Below are positions 52,315-61,175 of a stretch of DNA of 64,000 nucleotides, piece after piece. Origin of the DNA: Rhodothermales bacterium (GTDB lineage Bacteria > Bacteroidota > Rhodothermia > Rhodothermales > UBA10348). The notes below the pieces were generated by a model. It did no database searches and had not been told where the DNA came from. It saw nothing but the letters and a program-made list of their open reading frames with translations. The position numbers and the translations under genes were made by a program. Each line of letters starts with the position of its first letter. Position 1 is the first letter of the stretch. The stretch covers positions 186,001 to 250,000 of the forward strand of contig JAEPNP010000003.1 in the NCBI GenBank assembly GCA_017643395.1, read 5' to 3'.

Positions 52315-53666
52315 TGCGGGCCTGTCTTCTGGCCCTGCTTCTGGCCGTTCCGACGGTTGCGGCACAGCCCGCGTGGCTGGATGATCACCGCGCCGATGCG
52401 GAGCGGCTGATCGAGGCCGCGATGGACGGCGAGGACTCCTATGAGCGCCTGGCCTACCTCACCGATACGTTTGGACCGCGCTTCAGCGGCACGCAGGCGC
52501 TTGAGGATGCGATAGACTGGATCCTGGCCGAGATGGAGTCTGACGGCCTGGAGAACGTGCGCGGTGAGCCCGTTATGGTGCCCCGCTGGGTTCGCGGCAA
52601 CGAGTCGCTGACCTTGCTCGAGCCGCGGGAGGCATCGCTGGGCATTCTCGGACTCGGCAACTCCATTGGGACTCCTGCCGGTGGACTGACGGGCGATGTG
52701 CTCGTCGTCAAGACCTTCCGGGAACTGGAATCCCGGGCGGAAGAGGCCAAGGGCAAGATTGTTCTTTTCAATGCAGCGTTTCTGACCTACGGGGCCACGG
52801 TTCAGTACCGCACCCGGGGGGCGATTGAAGCGGCCCGGGTCGGTGCCATCGCGAGCCTGGTGCGCAGCGTCGGGCCACGCTCGATGTACACCCCGCATAC
52901 CGGCAACTCTGCCTATGAGGAGGGGGTGCCCCGCATCCCTCACGCCGCGGTTACCGTGGAGGATGCGATGATGATGCAGCGCATGCAGGACCGCGGGCAG
53001 CCGGTTCGGGTGCGCCTCTACATGGAAGCGCGCCATGAGCCGGATGTGCTCTCTCGCAATGTCGTCGGAGAGATTGTCGGATCAGAGTTTCCGGAGCAGG
53101 TGGTCGTGTTCGGCGGCCACATCGACTCGTGGGACGTGGGGACCGGAGCGATGGATGATGCCGGCGGCTGCGTGGCTGCGTGGGATGCGCTTCGCCTCAT
53201 GAAGGAGTTGGGCATCCGCCCCAAACGCACCATCCGCGTGGTTCTCTGGACGAATGAGGAGAACGGCCTGCGGGGCGCAAATGCCTACCGTGACACGCAT
53301 ATGGACGCGCTGGATGACCATATCGCGGCCATGGAGTCGGATTCAGGCGTGTTCACCCCGCGCGGATTCGGTTTCACCGGGTCGGACGCAGCCTTTGAAA
53401 TTGTCCAGGCGATAGGCTCGTTGCTGGAGCCCATCGGATCAGACACGATTACACGTGGCGGCGGTGGCGCGGACATCGGCCCCATCATGCGCGAAGGCGT
53501 GCCCGGAATGGGGCTCCAGGTCGAGGGTCGGGAGTATTTCTGGTACCACCACACCAAAGCCGACATGGTGGACAAGCAGACCCCGGATGACCTGAACCGC
53601 GTAGTGGCTACGATGGGGGTCATGGCGTTGACGTTGGCGAACCTGGAGGAGCGGCTGCCGCGGTGA
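52314..53666 (+). CDS. M28 family peptidase, carboxypeptidase Q-like
   Basis: 450 residues with signal peptide (MRACLLALLLAVPTVAAQ). Protease-associated insert at about 120-235 (GLTGDVLVVKTFRELESRAEEAKGKIVLFN). Zinc residues in FGGHIDSWDVGTGAMDDAGG, WTNEENGLRGANAY, MESDSGV and the late EYFWYHHTKADMVDK. Cleaves dipeptides or peptide ends outside the cytoplasm. Coupled to the barrel gene before and the hypothetical gene after. Confidence 0.94.
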   Translation: MRACLLALLLAVPTVAAQPAWLDDHRADAERLIEAAMDGEDSYERLAYLTDTFGPRFSGTQALEDAIDWILAEMESDGLENVRGEPVMVPRWVRGNESLTLLEPREASLGILGLGNSIGTPAGGLTGDVLVVKTFRELESRAEEAKGKIVLFNAAFLTYGATVQYRTRGAIEAARVGAIASLVRSVGPRSMYTPHTGNSAYEEGVPRIPHAAVTVEDAMMMQRMQDRGQPVRVRLYMEARHEPDVLSRNVVGEIVGSEFPEQVVVFGGHIDSWDVGTGAMDDAGGCVAAWDALRLMKELGIRPKRTIRVVLWTNEENGLRGANAYRDTHMDALDDHIAAMESDSGVFTPRGFGFTGSDAAFEIVQAIGSLLEPIGSDTITRGGGGADIGPIMREGVPGMGLQVEGREYFWYHHTKADMVDKQTPDDLNRVVATMGVMALTLANLEERLPR

Positions 53667-54235
53667 ACGAGGTCGGGGTTGGCAGGCTGCTGGTCCTGCT
53701 TGGCGTGCCCCTCATTCTGGGGGGCGTCCTGCTGCTCCAGAAGTGGCGGCGGCGAGAAGAGAAGCCTGATCCCAAGGTCGCCCGCGAGCGACGCAGAAGG
53801 CGGCTTGCCTGGATAATGCCGGTTGTATTCCTGCTCGGGCCTCTGAGCGACACCTCTCCGGTCCGCTGGCTCGATGAGTTCTTCCGCACGCCCCTTCCGC
53901 CCGAGCAGGCCGGTCTCGTGGTCCAGGCGGGGCAGCGCGCCCTGTCAGACGGAAGGGTCGCCTACGACCGCTCCGACCGTGACGGCTACGTGCTCTACCT
54001 CAGGAACGACAGCGACTGGATTGTCACCAGCGTGTGGGGCACGATTGAGTTTGAGTTTGAAGGGCTGCCGCCTCGCTCAGTCTCCGGCCTGCTGCCCATG
54101 TATGTTCAGTCCTCTCGCCACAACGTGTCCTGGCCGCAGAGCGACTTCAGCTTGATTGAACTCGATCTGGATCTGGGCGAAGACCCCATCGCCCAGACAC
54201 TGACCGTCGAGAGTGTGCGGGGGTACCGGCGCTGA
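53663..54235 (+). CDS. Two-segment membrane protein, unknown
   Basis: 190 residues from the GTG at 53663 overlapping the peptidase stop. Hydrophobic segments at about 8-25 (LLVLLGVPLILGGVLLL) and 49-61, with a very basic stretch between them (KVARERRRRR), then a soluble beta-rich domain (VLYLRNDSDWIVTSVWGTIEFEF). No family recognised. Last gene of the 51.8-54.2 kb operon. Confidence 0.75.
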   Translation: MNEVGVGRLLVLLGVPLILGGVLLLQKWRRREEKPDPKVARERRRRRLAWIMPVVFLLGPLSDTSPVRWLDEFFRTPLPPEQAGLVVQAGQRALSDGRVAYDRSDRDGYVLYLRNDSDWIVTSVWGTIEFEFEGLPPRSVSGLLPMYVQSSRHNVSWPQSDFSLIELDLDLGEDPIAQTLTVESVRGYRR

Positions 54236-54354
54236 GCGATTTGGCGACGATGTGGAATTCGGTGGCGCGGTTATGTTTGTGGCTTCTCTCGGCCGGTGAA
54301 GGTGGAGAATGGGGGTGGTTTTACACATGGGCCAGATTGCGCTCCGGCCGTGAA

Positions 54355-54379
54355 GTGTAATCGGGGGCCAGTATTACAC
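54355..54379. promoter_or_regulatory. Inverted repeat GTGTAAT-N11-ATTACAC
   Basis: Perfect seven-base arms 133 bases upstream of the OmpA-family gene. A further TTACAC half-site lies at 54321. Probable operator of the envelope operon. Confidence 0.55.
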
Positions 54380-54511
54380 GTCGGCGCCAAATGCGGCGCG
54401 CGCGAAGCCCGCCGGAGCGACCCCAACCTTAAAAAGCCGACAGCCTACCGTTGACTTTTCGTGAAGGGGCGGTTATTTCTCGCTGCCCCCTCCTGAATCA
54501 ACACAGGCACC

Positions 54512-55363
54512 ATGCGATCCACGATCCCCCTGTTCGTGGGCCTCATTCTGATCGCCCTCCTGACGCTGGTATGCTCGTGCCACGTGGAGCGCGACGTCCA
54601 GGCAACCGCCGACGCGGCCCTCGCGGCCGGCGGGTATGACTGGGCCACGGCGGAAGCCGATGGCCGTTGGATCACGCTGACCGGTACGGCTCCGAACCAG
54701 GATGTCGTCGCGGCCGCCGTGTCCGCGGTTCACGGCACCGAAGCTGTGACGGAGGTCTACGACCAGACTCTCGTCCACGAAATGAGCGACAACGACGTCG
54801 ACCCGGTGCGTGAGGCGCTGAGCGACGCAGATTTCGGCTGGGTTGGTATTGAGCGGGATGACCGTACGCTGGAAATGTCGGGCGTGGCGACGGATGCCTC
54901 CCAGGCCGACGAGGCCGAGTCCGTGGCCAGACCTCAGTGGCCCTGGGGCCCCCTGGACAACCAGATCCGCACCGCGGAGACCGAGGCAGATCGCCAGCTG
55001 TTGGCCTGCCGGGGAAGCCTGGAGCAGGTTCTGGCCGAGGGTACCGTCAACTTCGAATCGGGGAGCGCGGCTCTCACTCCTGCGGACCGCCTGATTTTGG
55101 ACCAGATGGTCTCCGTGCTTGACGACTGCGCAGACACGCGTGTGCAGATTGAGGCGCACACCGACAACACAGGTGGGTTCGATTCCAACATGACCTTGAG
55201 CCGCGCCAGGGCGCAATCCGTCGTGGACTTCCTGGTGCGGCGAGGACTGGATGCGAATCGTTTCACGTCCGTGGGGTACGGGGAGACCCGGCCCATCGCC
55301 ACCAACGCGACCGAAGACGGTCGTGCCCGTAACCGCCGTGTAGAATTCCGATTCGGTCTGTAG
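54512..55363 (+). CDS. OmpA/BON domain lipoprotein
   Basis: 283 residues. The N-terminal hydrophobic segment ends in LVCSC, a probable lipobox. Residues about 30-120 resemble BON domains (GYDWATAEADGRWITLTGTAPNQ, GWVGIERDDRTLEMSGVA). The C-terminal third is an OmpA peptidoglycan-binding domain: TVNFESGSAALTP, IEAHTDNTGG, NMTLSRARAQSVVDFL, GYGETRPIATN, NRRVEF. It should tether the outer membrane to the wall. First gene of an operon with the HhH protein and MscS. Confidence 0.92.
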   Translation: MRSTIPLFVGLILIALLTLVCSCHVERDVQATADAALAAGGYDWATAEADGRWITLTGTAPNQDVVAAAVSAVHGTEAVTEVYDQTLVHEMSDNDVDPVREALSDADFGWVGIERDDRTLEMSGVATDASQADEAESVARPQWPWGPLDNQIRTAETEADRQLLACRGSLEQVLAEGTVNFESGSAALTPADRLILDQMVSVLDDCADTRVQIEAHTDNTGGFDSNMTLSRARAQSVVDFLVRRGLDANRFTSVGYGETRPIATNATEDGRARNRRVEFRFGL

Positions 55364-55365
55364 CC

Positions 55366-55875
55366 ATGTCGTATCTCCTCCTCCAGATCCTTATCTGCCT
55401 GCTCATTGCGTTTGCGATCGGCCTCTTCATCGGTTGGCTGATCTGGCGTAACTCCAATCGAGACCGTGTCGAGGAACTCGAGGCGGCGCTCAAGAAATGC
55501 CGGGAGTCAAAGGCGGCACCGGCAGCCGCTCCTGTCGTGGCTGCAGCTCCGGTACCCGCAGCCGGCGCTGCCGCGGCCGTTGCCGCTGCCTCCGGGGGCG
55601 GAAAGGACGACCTGAAGATCATCTGGGGCATCGGTCCAAAGATGGAGCAACTCCTCAACAACGCCGGCATCGAGACGTTTGCGGAGTTGTCGCGCACGCC
55701 AGTACCGCGCCTCCAGGAAATCGTGCGCGCGTACGGCTCAAAACGGCTCACCGACATCGCCAACGAGGAAGTCTGGCCGGACCAGGCCGCGATGGCCGCG
55801 CGTGGCGACTGGGATGCACTCAAGGCCTACCAGAAAGACTTGAGCTGGCGCGAAGGCGGCGGCAAGCCGCAATAA
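55366..55875 (+). CDS. Membrane-anchored helix-hairpin-helix protein
   Basis: 169 residues. One N-terminal membrane helix (LLQILICLLIAFAIGLFIGWLIW), a short coiled segment, an Ala/Pro/Val-rich linker (about 50-78), and a helix-hairpin-helix domain of the predicted 5'-flap endonuclease-like type (DDLKIIWGIGPKMEQLLNNAGIETFAELS). Such domains occur in membrane-tethered proteins without known enzyme activity. Two bases after the OmpA/BON gene, four before mscS. Confidence 0.88.
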   Translation: MSYLLLQILICLLIAFAIGLFIGWLIWRNSNRDRVEELEAALKKCRESKAAPAAAPVVAAAPVPAAGAAAAVAAASGGGKDDLKIIWGIGPKMEQLLNNAGIETFAELSRTPVPRLQEIVRAYGSKRLTDIANEEVWPDQAAMAARGDWDALKAYQKDLSWREGGGKPQ

Positions 55876-55878
55876 TCC

Positions 55879-56703
55879 ATGGAGCTTGAAAATGAAGTCC
55901 TGGTCGGCATTCTGGACTTGCTGGCCAGATTTGGTGGGCGCCTGATCGGATCGCTCACGATCCTCTTTATCGGGTTGTGGGCCGCGCGCAAGCTGTCGAC
56001 GCTCTCCGGCAAGGCCACCAGCAAGTGGGATCTGGACGAAACGGGGATTCGTTTCGTAGCCAACATCGTTTTCTACGTGCTCTTTGCCGTAGTCGCGCTC
56101 ATCGCGGTCAACAACCTGGGCGTGGAGATCTCGGCCATCCTGGCCGCCCTGGGTGCGGCCGGTCTGGCTGTGGGCCTGGCCCTGACAGGGGCGCTCACAA
56201 ACCTCGCCGCCGGCCTGGTGATCGCCGTGCTGCGGCCGTTCAGCATCGGCAATCACGTGGAGACGTGCGATGCCGAAGGCGAAGTCGTGGACATCGACAT
56301 CTTCTCGACGACACTACGCACGCTCGATAACGAGACCATTGTCTTGCCCAACGCCGAGGTCATTGGAGGGCCGATCACCAACTATTCCACGGCAGAGTTT
56401 GTGCGCGTGGAAGTGCCGCTGTCCGTCTCGGTGAACGCAGACCTTGACGCGGTGACCCAGCACCTGATGGATGCGGCCGCGGCCTGCAGCCGCGTGATCC
56501 CGGAGCCTGTGCCTGAAGTACAGATCTCCGAATTTGGAGAAAACGCCATTCGCCTCCAATTGGAGGTGTCGGTGCTTCCGGTGGATCGCGAGGACGTCAT
56601 TTTCGATGTGAATCGTGCGCTGGGCAGCCACTATCGCGCCGGCGGCTGGGCACCCCGGAAACTGGTTCAGCTCCACGAAGCGCCGAGTGCGGACACTCTG
56701 TAA
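55879..56703 (+). CDS. mscS: MscS family mechanosensitive channel
   Basis: 274 residues, close to E. coli MscS. Three membrane helices, the third carrying the pore-lining glycine/alanine pattern (ILAALGAAGLAVGLALTGALTNLAAGLVI). The beta domain follows with RPFSIGNHVE and NAEVIGGPITNYS, then a C-terminal alpha/beta domain. Releases osmolytes on hypo-osmotic shock. Its place in the operon with OmpA/BON fits an envelope-stress or osmotic role. Confidence 0.95.
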   Translation: MELENEVLVGILDLLARFGGRLIGSLTILFIGLWAARKLSTLSGKATSKWDLDETGIRFVANIVFYVLFAVVALIAVNNLGVEISAILAALGAAGLAVGLALTGALTNLAAGLVIAVLRPFSIGNHVETCDAEGEVVDIDIFSTTLRTLDNETIVLPNAEVIGGPITNYSTAEFVRVEVPLSVSVNADLDAVTQHLMDAAAACSRVIPEPVPEVQISEFGENAIRLQLEVSVLPVDREDVIFDVNRALGSHYRAGGWAPRKLVQLHEAPSADTL

Positions 56704-56753
56704 AGACGTGTGCGGGTGATTCTGTCCGGGCTTCGGCCCTGCTATCATCCGGC

Positions 56754-58037
56754 GTGACGCCGAACCGCTTCAGCACATCGTTTCTACTGGCGATGGGGAA
56801 AAACCCCATGCGCGCGCTCCTGGAAGTTGCTCGCGAGGACCGTCCGTTTTGTCGCCTGGAGTCCGGTCCGTTCCGGTGTTTCATTGTGACGGACCCGGAG
56901 GTAGCGGCCAAGGCCCTCACCGGCCCGGGTGAGCTCTACAGACGCACCCCGGATCTGGCGTTCTGGTTTCCCCCGGCGGGTGAGGGGGTCGCGTCCTCGC
57001 CGCATGAGAAGTGGAAGCGCCAGCGTCGACTCCTGGCGCCGTACTTCAAGGCTTCCGCGGAGGATCGGCTGGCCGCCATCACGGAGGGGGAAGCGAAGCG
57101 TTTGATCGCGCGTATTACGGACGATGGGCCCGTGGTTGATCTTCAGGCACTGGTCATGGAGACCACCCTGCGAACGGCTGTGCAGCACCTGCTTGTGAAG
57201 CCGTTTCCCGGTCCTTCCGGCCGCATCTCGGAGGCGATCCAGACCGCGATGCACTACGCCACCCCCGGGCGCGCCATACGCTACCGGGTCCTGGCACCGG
57301 TCAACAGGCCACTGGCCAGGAGATTCCTGCATCCCCGTGCAAAGCGGCGTGCTCTGGCTGTGCTCGATGCATTCGTGGATGAGATGATCGCCACGGCTCG
57401 CAAGGAAGTTTCGGTGCGGGCACCGCTGATGGAAGGCCTTCTGGACGCCGAGTCGATGGGGCTGTTGGATGAGGGCGAACTCCGTGACCAGGTGGCGACG
57501 TTTCTTGTCGCCGCCGTCGATTCAGTGGGCTCGGCCGTCACGTGGACGCAGTGGCAGCTCGCCCAGGAATCAGGTCATGCGGAACGAGCGGGCCAGGACC
57601 CGGTGCATGCCGAGGCCTGCGCGCTGGAATCGATGCGGCTGATCCCACCGCTGTGGATCTACTGGCGGGAAATGCGTCGAGAAGAAGAACTGGCCGGCTT
57701 GTCCCTGCGAAAAGGGGACCTGGTGGTCTTCGTTCCGTTCGTTGTGCACATGCGCCCCGACATCTGGCCGGATCCCGAGCAGTTTCTGCCCGATCGGTTT
57801 CTGAATGGCGCAGGCACCACGGGCATTGATGCCTACGCGTACCTGCCCTTCGGACACGGAGCCCATGCATGCCTGGGTCGCAGAATGGCGATCAGTGAGG
57901 CCCGAATCCTGACGCACCAGCTGCAGGAGCACTTTCGCTTCGAGCTGCAAGACCGGCCGCGTGGAGAGGCGCCGGTCGAAGTGCGCGTAGCGGTCCTGAT
58001 GGATGGGGGGATGCCCGTGCGGGCGGAGCGGCGCTGA
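56754..58037 (+). CDS. Cytochrome P450
   Basis: 427 residues from GTG 56754. Heme-binding FGHGAHACLG with axial Cys373, ExxR helix ESMRL, and an I-helix FLVAAVDSVGSAVTW in which Asp-Ser replaces the usual Asp/Glu-Thr pair. HEKWKRQRRLLAPYF is typical of the CYP4/CYP102-like fatty acid hydroxylase clan. No signal peptide, no adjacent ferredoxin or reductase. Fifty bases after mscS, so possibly co-transcribed. Substrate unknown. Confidence 0.95.
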   Translation: MTPNRFSTSFLLAMGKNPMRALLEVAREDRPFCRLESGPFRCFIVTDPEVAAKALTGPGELYRRTPDLAFWFPPAGEGVASSPHEKWKRQRRLLAPYFKASAEDRLAAITEGEAKRLIARITDDGPVVDLQALVMETTLRTAVQHLLVKPFPGPSGRISEAIQTAMHYATPGRAIRYRVLAPVNRPLARRFLHPRAKRRALAVLDAFVDEMIATARKEVSVRAPLMEGLLDAESMGLLDEGELRDQVATFLVAAVDSVGSAVTWTQWQLAQESGHAERAGQDPVHAEACALESMRLIPPLWIYWREMRREEELAGLSLRKGDLVVFVPFVVHMRPDIWPDPEQFLPDRFLNGAGTTGIDAYAYLPFGHGAHACLGRRMAISEARILTHQLQEHFRFELQDRPRGEAPVEVRVAVLMDGGMPVRAERR

Positions 58038-58082
58038 CGTACGCGCGCCCGGCGGATGGGCCGTGAGCGCTCACACGCAGGG

Positions 58083-60974
58083 TCACTGTTGAGTCGGCAC
58101 CGGCTCCGCCACCTGCTGATTGATGAAGAAGTTCAGCGACGGGGTACCGTCCGGGGCCAGTCCGAAAACCATGAAATCCAGGTCTCCGTCCAGATTGTAG
58201 TCACCGGCCACCAGGTCCCCGTTCAGCGCGCCCTGGAAGTCCAATTCTGCCACGAATCGACCTTCCTGATTGCGGAAAACCCGGCCAATCTGTTCGCCGA
58301 GGACAGAGGTGGCACCGGAGATGAGAATATCCAGATCCCCATCACCCTCATAGTCACCCCACAACGCTCGGCCACCCATGAGCTGATTCAAGGGCGTGCT
58401 TACAATTTCAAAATCCCACGGGGCCCGCTGCCGAAGCAACACCGTGGTGCCTACCAACAACTCGCTGGTCAGCGCGCCGCCTGATATCAGCAGGTCTCCC
58501 AGTCCGTCATTGTCGTAGTCGGCCCAGGCGGCACTCGAGAACATGAGGCCGGGCACCGGTAGCGTAATTTCGGCAAAGGAGTCCCCGTCATTGCGATAGA
58601 CAGCAGTCACAGGGTTACCGATGTCCGCATCCCCCGTCAGGGCGAGGTCGAGGTCCCCGTCGCCGTCTGCGTCAAACCAATCGGCGTCTCCGAACATGGC
58701 GCCGGGAAGTGTAGCCAGCTCGACGAACGTGTCGTCGACGCGCTCAAGTATGACGGTCGCTGCCGCGTAGGGTGGTGCGTTCGTTGTGCTGCCCGAGATC
58801 AGTAGATCGCTGTCTCCGTCGCCGTCGATATCGGCAATTTCAAGGGGCCCGCCCCAGCGTGCGGCGGCACCCAAGCCGCCTGAGACCATACTGCCTTCGA
58901 AGTTGAAATAGAGCGTCAGGGTCGGTTCCCCAGAGTCCCGATGGATCCCGGTTACGATGGCGTCCGTGTCTCCGTCTGAATCGAAATCGCCTACGGTCAG
59001 TCGGGGGTCGAGCACAGGCTCGAGCCCTGTCCCGGTATTGGCCAGGCTCTTGAAAAAGAACTCTGCACCTCCAGTGGTTGTCGTTACACCCTGATCGGTG
59101 GCCCGGTAGACCCCGCCCAGAGGTTGCTGCCCCGTTGACCCGACCAGGAAGAGATCCAGGTCCAGGTCTCCGTCCAGATCAAAGAAACGAGCCTGCCCGC
59201 TCTCCATGCCCGCAAGCGAGTGGTTGAACAAGGCCGGCGCCGTGATGGTCGAAACTGCCCGTGCGGGATCGCCAAAAGTGAATGTGCGAATGTTCGTACT
59301 TGGGCGGGCGCTGAATCCGTCCCAGGCTACCACCGACCACGAGTAGACCTGATCCTTGCCGAGTACATCCGTGTCGACGCTCAGCGAAGGCGATGTGAGA
59401 TTCGGGAAGCGCAGGGTGGTACCCGGTGCGCGAATATGCAGCGTATAGGAGACCGCGTCCGCGTCGGTCGCAGGCTCCCAGGAAAAGTCGATCGCCGTGC
59501 GGGAGGTGTCGAAGAAGGCGGCATCATCGGGCGCGTTCACCAGGAAGCGTGAGGGGGGAGGATTGAGGCCTCCCCCTCGGCCGATCATCAGCAGCTGATT
59601 CGCCGGCTGCCCGGTAAGTACATCTTCCACACCGTCCTGCCAGGTCACCCGGATTTCGTCAATCTGTGCCGCATCGCCCAGGCCGAAGTGCAGCAGGGCG
59701 TCCTGACCCTGAGAGACACTGCCGCCGCCCGGCACCATCACCTTTGTCTGGGTGAGCCCGCCGGCTGTGACTCGAACCCGGGCGCCGAGTCCCTGCCTGT
59801 TCGGGCTGGAATCGCGCAGCGCGATCCGGGCCCAGTTGTTGGTTCCATCATTCAGGAACAGGCGATTCCCGGAGGGCGATCCGAACATGATGTCGACCCA
59901 CCCGTCATCATTCACATCGGCGGCAATGAACCGGGACAACACGGGCTGCACGGGGAAAACCTCCCGCCTGACGTCCACGAAGGTCCCATCGCCCTGATTC
60001 ATGAACACATGATGCCCGCCGCCATCGGTGGTAACCATGATGTCGGTCCACCCGTCGTTGTTGAAGTCTGCGGCGGCCGAATGCCTGCGCCTGGCGGTCG
60101 GGGTGCCTTCAATTCCGGCCGTTCCCGAGACGTCCTCAAAGCGGTTGCCGCCCAGATTGCGGAACAGCTGATTGCTGCCGTTCTCAATGTCGTTGCGCGC
60201 ATTTACGACAAAGAGGTCCTGCCAGCCGTCATTGTCGTAGTCCAGGAACACCGCACTGTGCGAGAAGCGGGTCGTAGCAACCTGAAACGTCTGCGCGCCC
60301 TCATTGAACCGGTCGCGGACGTGGTCATACACCAGCAGGCTGTTTCGGGTATTGCTGCCACAGGCTGCGACATACACGTCCAGGTCAAGGTCATTGTCGA
60401 TGTCGTTGACGGCGATCCCGCAGCCGCCTCCAAAACTGTTGGTTCTCTTTGTCTGGGAGACGTTGGTGAACTGGCCACCACTCGAAGTCAGGAACAGTTC
60501 GTGCGCGCCGTCCGCTGAGCCTACAAACAGGTCAATCCGGCCGTCCACATCAAAGTCACCCCAGGCACCGCCAATAGAGAGCGTCCTCGTATTCAGGTTT
60601 CGTTCCCCGTTCGCCAGCAGGTACCTATAGGCCGTTGAGTTCTCGTAGTAGCGCGAATTGGGCGCCTGATTGAGAATCACGATGTCCGGCAGGCCGTCCA
60701 CGTTCGGATCACCGGGAAGCGCAAGAAGCGGCGCAAGACCCTCGGCCGTGATGCCCGAGGCCCCGATTACGTTGATAAACGTGCCGTCCGGCTGCTGACG
60801 ATAAAGTGTGCCTGCCTGGTAGATGTCGGATCGTCCGTCACCGTCCAGATCGGCGACGGTCATCCTGATGAGTCCGGTGGGCTTGTCGAGCAGTAATTCG
60901 CTTGCCTCCGTGAAGGACTGAGCGTTTGCGCTATGAGCGAGAATCAGGAGCGCGACGCCGAAAACAAGGCGCAT
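58083..60974 (-). CDS. Large secreted FG-GAP / ASPIC-UnbV protein
   Basis: 963 residues from ATG 60974 (signal peptide MRLVFGVALLILAHSANAQ); an in-frame ATG at 61028 adds an Arg-rich stretch. Residues about 30-370 are FG-GAP/VCBS propeller repeats with calcium-type loops (DLDGDGRSDIY, DIDNDLDLDVYV, DYDNDGWQDLF, DFNNDGWTDIM). Next comes an ASPIC/UnbV domain (NRQGLGARVRVTAGG, FGLGDAAQIDEIRVTW), a fibronectin III-like segment (about 480-570) and a second FG-GAP propeller to the end. No type IX secretion tail was recognised. Probably a surface or extracellular binding protein. Confidence 0.93.
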   Translation of the reverse strand: MRLVFGVALLILAHSANAQSFTEASELLLDKPTGLIRMTVADLDGDGRSDIYQAGTLYRQQPDGTFINVIGASGITAEGLAPLLALPGDPNVDGLPDIVILNQAPNSRYYENSTAYRYLLANGERNLNTRTLSIGGAWGDFDVDGRIDLFVGSADGAHELFLTSSGGQFTNVSQTKRTNSFGGGCGIAVNDIDNDLDLDVYVAACGSNTRNSLLVYDHVRDRFNEGAQTFQVATTRFSHSAVFLDYDNDGWQDLFVVNARNDIENGSNQLFRNLGGNRFEDVSGTAGIEGTPTARRRHSAAADFNNDGWTDIMVTTDGGGHHVFMNQGDGTFVDVRREVFPVQPVLSRFIAADVNDDGWVDIMFGSPSGNRLFLNDGTNNWARIALRDSSPNRQGLGARVRVTAGGLTQTKVMVPGGGSVSQGQDALLHFGLGDAAQIDEIRVTWQDGVEDVLTGQPANQLLMIGRGGGLNPPPSRFLVNAPDDAAFFDTSRTAIDFSWEPATDADAVSYTLHIRAPGTTLRFPNLTSPSLSVDTDVLGKDQVYSWSVVAWDGFSARPSTNIRTFTFGDPARAVSTITAPALFNHSLAGMESGQARFFDLDGDLDLDLFLVGSTGQQPLGGVYRATDQGVTTTTGGAEFFFKSLANTGTGLEPVLDPRLTVGDFDSDGDTDAIVTGIHRDSGEPTLTLYFNFEGSMVSGGLGAAARWGGPLEIADIDGDGDSDLLISGSTTNAPPYAAATVILERVDDTFVELATLPGAMFGDADWFDADGDGDLDLALTGDADIGNPVTAVYRNDGDSFAEITLPVPGLMFSSAAWADYDNDGLGDLLISGGALTSELLVGTTVLLRQRAPWDFEIVSTPLNQLMGGRALWGDYEGDGDLDILISGATSVLGEQIGRVFRNQEGRFVAELDFQGALNGDLVAGDYNLDGDLDFMVFGLAPDGTPSLNFFINQQVAEPVPTQQ

Positions 60975-61175
60975 GCCAAGGGCGGTTGATTGCAGTCTGC
61001 AAGGTCTGCGTTCGCGTGGCCAAAGCAAATACCGATATGCGTGAACGGTCGGCTGACGATGGTGGGGAGTCGACGTCGCGAACCGAGGTCATGAAACCGC
61101 CTCCGGAAGCGCTTTTTCTTTTTAATCACCGCGGTTTTCGGGCCGATACAAATCGGGATTCAGCTCCCGAAAATC

